From Hydnum rufescens UP504 (lineage: Eukaryota > Basidiomycota > Agaricomycetes > Cantharellales > Hydnaceae), in NCBI GenBank assembly GCA_014904985.1, contig MU129476.1:1-11090 (forward strand): a DNA stretch of 11,090 nucleotides, given 5' to 3'. Positions 7,605 to 11,090 of the stretch are shown here, piece by piece (the first letter of the stretch is position 1; every line of letters starts with the position of its first letter). The position numbers and the translations under genes were made by a program. The notes beneath the pieces are model-generated. The model was not told the DNA's origin. It searched no databases and saw nothing but the letters and a program-made list of their open reading frames with translations.

Positions 7605-8263
7605 CGCGAACTCCATTTTTCACAAGACAACTCCCTCCCCATGACTCCCCCTTTGCTCCACCATTCAAAATAGCGAATTACTTCCGGCCCTCTTATGTCC
7701 GATGGAGAAGACCCTCAGGGAGACCTATTCCACTTTTCCTTAAGGGAACTTGTCCAGGTTTGAAGGAGGAATAGCATGTAATGTGTCAATCTCCCCTTTT
7801 ATCTTGAAATTGGAATATCTCCATCAGTTTTGAAGATTTTAACTTGATTTTTTTTTCTCTGTGTGTCCCTTAAGTCCGACTTTTTCACTTTCTATTGAGT
7901 CGAAGTCTGGATTGTATATTAGGTGCAGCTAGCACACAAATTCAGTAGTTCTCCCCCTCCCTCCAGTTTGAAGCTCCTTGAACAGCTGCTGGTCCCTGGG
8001 TGATTTCTCACTACAAAAAGCGAATTCTAACTACACTTTGACTAAGGTCTCAAGAAGAGATTCTTAGGGTGTGGTAATTTGACTGAAAGACACATTCTCA
8101 CTTAATTGCTTGGGCTTTGTTGGCTCACTGCAATTTCCCCTGTTCAAAAGACCTTCCCCCACTCGAACCTGAACATCCGGATTAGATCTGTGATCCCCTC
8201 TTTTGTCCCCGGCTCAACATCGTGGACAGTAGTTGGATTGGTTCCATAACTATCCTGCTTACA
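7605..8263. other. No gene recognised (inside transposon)
   Basis: T-rich sequence with no protein-like frame. Beyond the candidate nested-element edge at 8080, positions 8081-8263 are neither clearly nested element nor transposase. The minus-strand frame of the N-terminal piece continues here to a stop at about 8144, but the residues (CKQDSYGTNP...) do not look like the family. A GTAAGC splice-donor-like sequence just after the last conserved codon could mean this begins as intron. Confidence 0.4.
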
Positions 8264-8563
8264 ACGGTCGGACATCTGGAGCAGAAAGTCAACCAGTGTG
8301 TCGCACTCAACCTGGTTCAGATGACCTCGCCCTTCCATGGCTGCCTCTGCCCTCCCCCTACCACCCCTCAAGCGCCGGCGGAATGTAGATGGGTTTACAT
8401 GACAGTTCTTGGCATGTAGCTCAGGGGAAATTGGCTGGCAGCCCTCGAGTTCTGCAGCCATTAGGAGCTTTTTATAGCTTTCTATACAAGCCAAGATTGT
8501 GTTTTCTTTTTCCTGAGATGCCAAGATCTTCTTTTTGTGCTGGGAGTGTGCATGGCCAACCAT
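8264..8563 (-). pseudogene. DDE_1-type transposase, N-terminal DNA-binding part
   Basis: From ATG at 8563, about 100 codons match the usual start of fungal pogo/Tigger-like transposases. A short basic leader is followed by a psq-type helix-turn-helix region (residues about 19-70: KENTILACIESYKKLL ... HVNPSTFRRRLRGGRGR). Next comes LNQVECDTLVDFLLQMSDR (82-100), which normally runs straight on into a GFP..-type segment. That continuation is found about 1.4 kb away at 6892 (HRGFPATCENIQ), in the same strand and order, so the gene has been split. The open frame continues to about 8144 with residues unlike the family. This part would bind the terminal repeats and could still be made as a truncated DNA-binding protein. 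Confidence 0.75.
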
Positions 8564-8934
8564 AGAAATGAGCCAAAAAGGAAGGCAACAAATATGGGGC
8601 TTGAATGGAAAGGAAAATCAAACTCCGCCAATCAAAATACACACTGAGTTTTCTTGTGAGAATTTTCATACCCAGGCTCTTAAGGACTCCCTAAAGGGTT
8701 CTGCTCATGTGAGATACCAACCCAAGGCATCTAGAGTAGTCAGCACCAGAAGGTGTCCCGAACTCATAATTTCATGATGTATTGGTCTCCTAGCAACCCC
8801 ATTTCTCCACCATTTGGCACCAAATTTGGAACAGATGTTCATCAAGTAAGTACCTACTATGGCCCCAGAGCAATAAGGCATATATATAGAATTGACCAAA
8901 GAATATGCCACACAATCAAATAGTGGGGGGATTT
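8564..8934 (-). other. 5' non-coding part of the transposon
   Basis: About 370 bp between the transposase ATG and the right terminal repeat, with no protein-like frame. It contains the TATA-like run at 8879-8889 and, at 8917-8928, a second copy of CAAATAGTGGGG, which is also part of the terminal repeat. Confidence 0.6.
8879..8889 (-). promoter_or_regulatory. TATA-like element of the transposase gene
   Basis: CTATATATATG on the minus strand lies about 315 bp upstream of the transposase ATG and about 45 bp inside the right terminal repeat, a common place for a transposon promoter. Judged by sequence resemblance only. Confidence 0.4.
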
Positions 8935-8956
8935 CAAATAGTGGGGAATGACTGTA
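8935..8956. repeat. Right 20-bp terminal inverted repeat plus TA target site
   Basis: CAAATAGTGGGGAATGACTG (8935-8954) is the exact reverse complement of the left end, followed by TA (8955-8956). The inner 12 bases are repeated directly at 8917-8928, giving two possible transposase-binding sites at this end against one at the left. Confidence 0.88.
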
Positions 8957-9505
8957 GCATTGCTATTTGATCTGCCAGACGGATTTTGCCCTTCGAGATC
9001 TGGCACGTGGAGCCCGAAAAATTGGGGTATCAATGTTAACCAAAGTATTTTTCCCTATATTATCCTCCCAGTGCCCCCTCTCCCTGAACACTGCCAGCCT
9101 ACAGTCCGTCCTTATGATCATCACTATACCTTGTCCATGCCTTCCTCTGGTTTTTGGGCACCCTCACTTTTCCTGATGAACTCCTTCACTGCCTTTTAAA
9201 TATTGCCTGAAGTATTGGCCACAAGTGAAAAATCCACGAGCACAACAGTCATCTATAGCTAGGCACAGACTCTGAAAATGGATCCCCACAAAGTGAAACC
9301 TGTGAGCTTCGGAACCTACATAAAGCTCGCCAATTTTTTGGGCCAAAAATCAAAATGGCACCCCATCTCCGTCATAGCACCCTTATTGCTTGAAGTCCCT
9401 TTTCTGAGCCTCCCACCACTCTTAGATGTGGCATCTAAGTCGAGAAGGACTCTGGTAAAATAAACTTATCCCCCTATGGTGGGTTCATCACAGAAATCGA
9501 CAGTT
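8957..9505. other. No gene recognised
   Basis: About 550 bp with only short frames in several phases (60-83 codons), some lacking an ATG. None resembles a known family and no splice model could be built that joins them. Confidence 0.45.
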
Positions 9506-9524
9506 GCTCTGGAGGCTCCAGAGC
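9506..9524. repeat. 19-bp palindrome
   Basis: GCTCTGGAG, a single G, then CTCCAGAGC: perfect 9-bp arms around one base. GGCTCCAGAG occurs again at 9580-9589, and a related hairpin ATGCTC-CCA-GAGCAT lies at 9640-9654. Several GCTC/GAGC words cluster over about 150 bp. Confidence 0.6.
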
Positions 9525-9803
9525 TCTTCAGAGGAACTTGAGTAAGCGGAGCCAGCCTGAGTACATAGGCTATTCTGAAGGCTCCAGAGTAAGATTTTAG
9601 CTCTTGTAGTTGAATGCTCAGATGCTCGGATAGCTCCACATGCTCCCAGAGCATATTGATTAGACCCAATGATCCAAATAATTAACAATCGAGTGAAATG
9701 GAAAACTAGATATTGCAACAGCAACACTGGGAGTATCAAAATGTAAAATTAGGCTAGTCATCTTCCTTCAAGACTCATTTTGTGTTGCCATGTGGTTTCT
9801 TTG

Positions 9804-10903
9804 TCAAGGTGCTGTAACCACAAGCGTCCCTGTACCCAGAATCAGTACATTAATTTGATTATTAGGAGGGGTGATGCATGCTGCTGCATCACCTAATTCA
9901 GCACTGATCTTGCTCCATTCATTGGGGTGCTTTTTCCCCCAAGCTTTGATCCATTCAAGATGGCCTTGATAATGTGGGTGATATTTGTTGGCAAAGAGGT
10001 CAATATCTACACATAATCCAGTCTGCCACCTCCAGCACATTCTGAATCTGAGGGGAGTATTATAGGACTGAGAAATGTGTAAGGCCACAGGTAGACTCAT
10101 AACATACCACAGTAAGTGGAAATGCAATGACCTTGGGGGGCATTGGCAGTGGTTGCTTGCTTTTGAGTTTTCTTCCCGGAGGTGAAGTACATGTGTATGA
10201 CTTGGAAGATACAAGGGTGGCATAGAGCCCCTGAATGAGTCCCCTGGGGCAATGAGTTTTAGCATGTGACACTCGTCCATCCATCCCAAATGACACAGAA
10301 GCAAGTACAGTACCTCAGTGATATCATGAGTGCAGAAAGAAAAGTTCTCCTCAAATAGGGCGGCTTGAACAACAGCAGAAATCTCTTCAGGGGTTTCCAG
10401 AGTAGCAAAATTATAGAGTATTGGAACATGAACTTGGGCAAATTCCTTGAATTTGCTATGGAAGCTGGATATGGACTTGACAAGCTATTCACAGACCCAG
10501 GCCATAGTGTCAACACTAGTCTGGTTCAATATTTCACATTATGTACCATATTCACCATGGCAGGGGTGACCTTGAAGTGTTCTATCCCAGAGTCTTTGAA
10601 GGCAGTTTCAAATGCAACATCAGCATGTTTATGCATAACAGTTTGATTGCCGAATATGTCCCATGTCAACATTAAGAAGTGGAAGCCATGGATGGCACAT
10701 TCCATGACCGACCAAATGCATGGATCCTCATGTTTTCTCCAATATGCTTGCATACACATCTTTTTCATGCTCATAGTAGATTCGGCAGGAGTGTTGTCAC
10801 TATCAAATGGCAGAGATGGTGATTGGTAATGCACCATGCTCTGTGCATCATGAGGACCAGGGCCAGGGGTGGATGAACTATGTGATATGGAGCAGCCAGC
10901 CAC
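9804..10903 (-). pseudogene. Decayed DUF6532-like gene
   Basis: Several minus-strand frames join into one protein-like chain. YWRKHEDPCIWSVME ... FETAFKDSGIEHFKVTP (10800-10540) is followed, in another frame, by LVKSISSFHSKFKEFA ... EENFSFCTHDITE, then a 70-nt intron (10313-10244), GTHSGALCHPCIFQVIHMYF, a frame change, and QPLPMPPKVIAFPLTV. A 60-nt intron (10107-10048), IQNVLE, a further frame change and WQTGLCVDIDLFANKYHPHYQGHLE end the chain at TGA 9806-9804. The order (helical start, H-P-C-I segment, LP-rich segment, WxTG...Y..HL) recalls DUF6532, a domain of unknown function expanded in basidiomycetes. Disruptions seen: a frame change near 10530, TAG at 10487-10485, and frameshifts near 10155 and 10025. 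The upper end is not a true start: 10903 is GTG, preceded by a stop. An upstream exon, possibly ending at a CCCAG|GTCAGT donor near 10980, may lie in or beyond the last 190 bp. Family assignment is from memory. Confidence 0.5.
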
Positions 10904-11090
10904 CTATTTTAGACAGGGTTTGAGTAGGGAGATGCCATGTGTAACATGGCATATGGAATGTTGAAAATTAAACTGACCTGGGGTGAAGATTTTGCAAAAC
11001 TGTATCACATGCTATCAAAAGGGGCTAGTGATGATCTATGTGATGATATAGACTATAGGGCATAATCAATAGCTCATTATTGGAGCTGGA
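10904..11090. other. Window edge, possible upstream exon or intron of the decayed gene
   Basis: Too short to judge. On the minus strand a CCCAG|GTCAGT donor near 10980 and a TAAAATAG acceptor-like site near 10904 could bound an intron of the DUF6532-like gene. No frame is convincing. Confidence 0.2.

Larger units (their letters stand above)
6893..8080 (+). mobile_element. Candidate nested degenerate Tc1-like element
   Basis: This DNA sits between the two transposase pieces. Its left edge (AAATCCCTACACCATAGAAATC, 6893 on) and the reverse complement of its right edge (AAATTACCACACCCTAAGAATC, up to 8080) match at 16 of 22 positions without gaps, as expected of diverged terminal inverted repeats. 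The left edge coincides with the point where the outer transposase reading frame breaks off. A Tc1-like N-terminal relic lies about 160 bp inside the left edge, reading inward. Against this: no clear TA duplication at the right edge, and the outer transposase homology stops about 180 bp further right (8264). Confidence 0.4.
4682..8954 (-). mobile_element. pogo/Tigger/Fot1-type DNA transposon, 4273 bp, inactivated
   Basis: Both ends carry the same 20-bp inverted repeat, CAGTCATTCCCCACTATTTG, perfect over all 20 bases (4682-4701 and 8935-8954). The element is flanked by TA on each side (4680-4681 and 8955-8956), the target duplication expected of Tc1/mariner-superfamily elements. Inside, on the minus strand, are the N-terminal and catalytic parts of a DDE_1/CENP-B-like transposase. 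About 1.4 kb of other DNA separates the two parts, which explains why the element exceeds the roughly 2.5-3 kb I would expect. In-frame stops in the catalytic part suggest it cannot move itself, although its ends could still be used by a related active transposase. Confidence 0.88.

Noticed and set aside
9164..9346. 60-codon minus-strand frame with Cys/His residues
   Set aside because: It lacks an ATG start, no zinc-finger spacing is evident, and it ends without family resemblance.
10365..10829. Plus-strand ORFs opposite the DUF6532-like gene
   Set aside because: The minus-strand chain has family-like motifs and introns; these are antisense shadows.
1..11090. A previously undescribed defence or biosynthetic system
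   Set aside because: Apart from the chitinase, the recognisable genes are transposon or decayed sequences. No cluster of co-oriented unknown genes supports such a claim.

Overview
The window looks like nuclear DNA of a filamentous basidiomycete, probably an agaricomycete. The strongest evidence is a fungal secreted GH18 chitinase on the minus strand, split by nine introns, eight of them 51-69 nt, with GT...AG ends. The DNA transposon and the decayed gene at the right edge are also of types common in mushroom-forming fungi. The species cannot be named from the sequence.

Layout. Positions 1-2426 hold no gene I can name. They contain a GGCC-rich short repeat array, a 10-bp-arm hairpin, a tandem pair of nearly identical ~400-bp repeats (223-621 and 680-1081) that each carry the same small hydrophobic ORF, and a purine-rich minisatellite with a 42-bp period (about 1645-1860). 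Positions 2427-4308 (minus) hold a complete chitinase gene, reconstructed here as ten exons coding for 432 residues with an intact DxxDxDxE motif. A TATA-like promoter lies upstream at about 4430.

Positions 4682-8954 are a DNA transposon of the pogo/Tigger/Fot1 type. It has perfect 20-bp terminal inverted repeats starting CAGTCATTCC and is flanked on both sides by TA. Its minus-strand transposase is in two pieces. The N-terminal DNA-binding part lies at 8264-8563 and the DD35D catalytic part with a coiled-coil tail at 4917-6892. The catalytic part has an in-frame TGA in the middle and a second TGA near its end. The pieces are separated by about 1.4 kb that seems to contain a nested, degenerate Tc1-like relic (candidate ends 6893 and 8080) with two 120-bp direct repeats spaced 162 bp apart.

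Positions 8957-9803 have no recognisable gene but include perfect short palindromes. Positions 9804-10903 (minus) are a decayed gene resembling the DUF6532 domain expanded in basidiomycetes, with a stop codon and frameshifts.

How it fits together: one apparently functional gene (secreted chitinase, cell-wall or chitin turnover) lies between repeats and a dead transposon that ends 373 bp upstream of its start codon. I see no operon-like or defence-like system. The most notable items are the nested-transposon structure, the chitinase gene model, and the duplicated small hydrophobic ORF.
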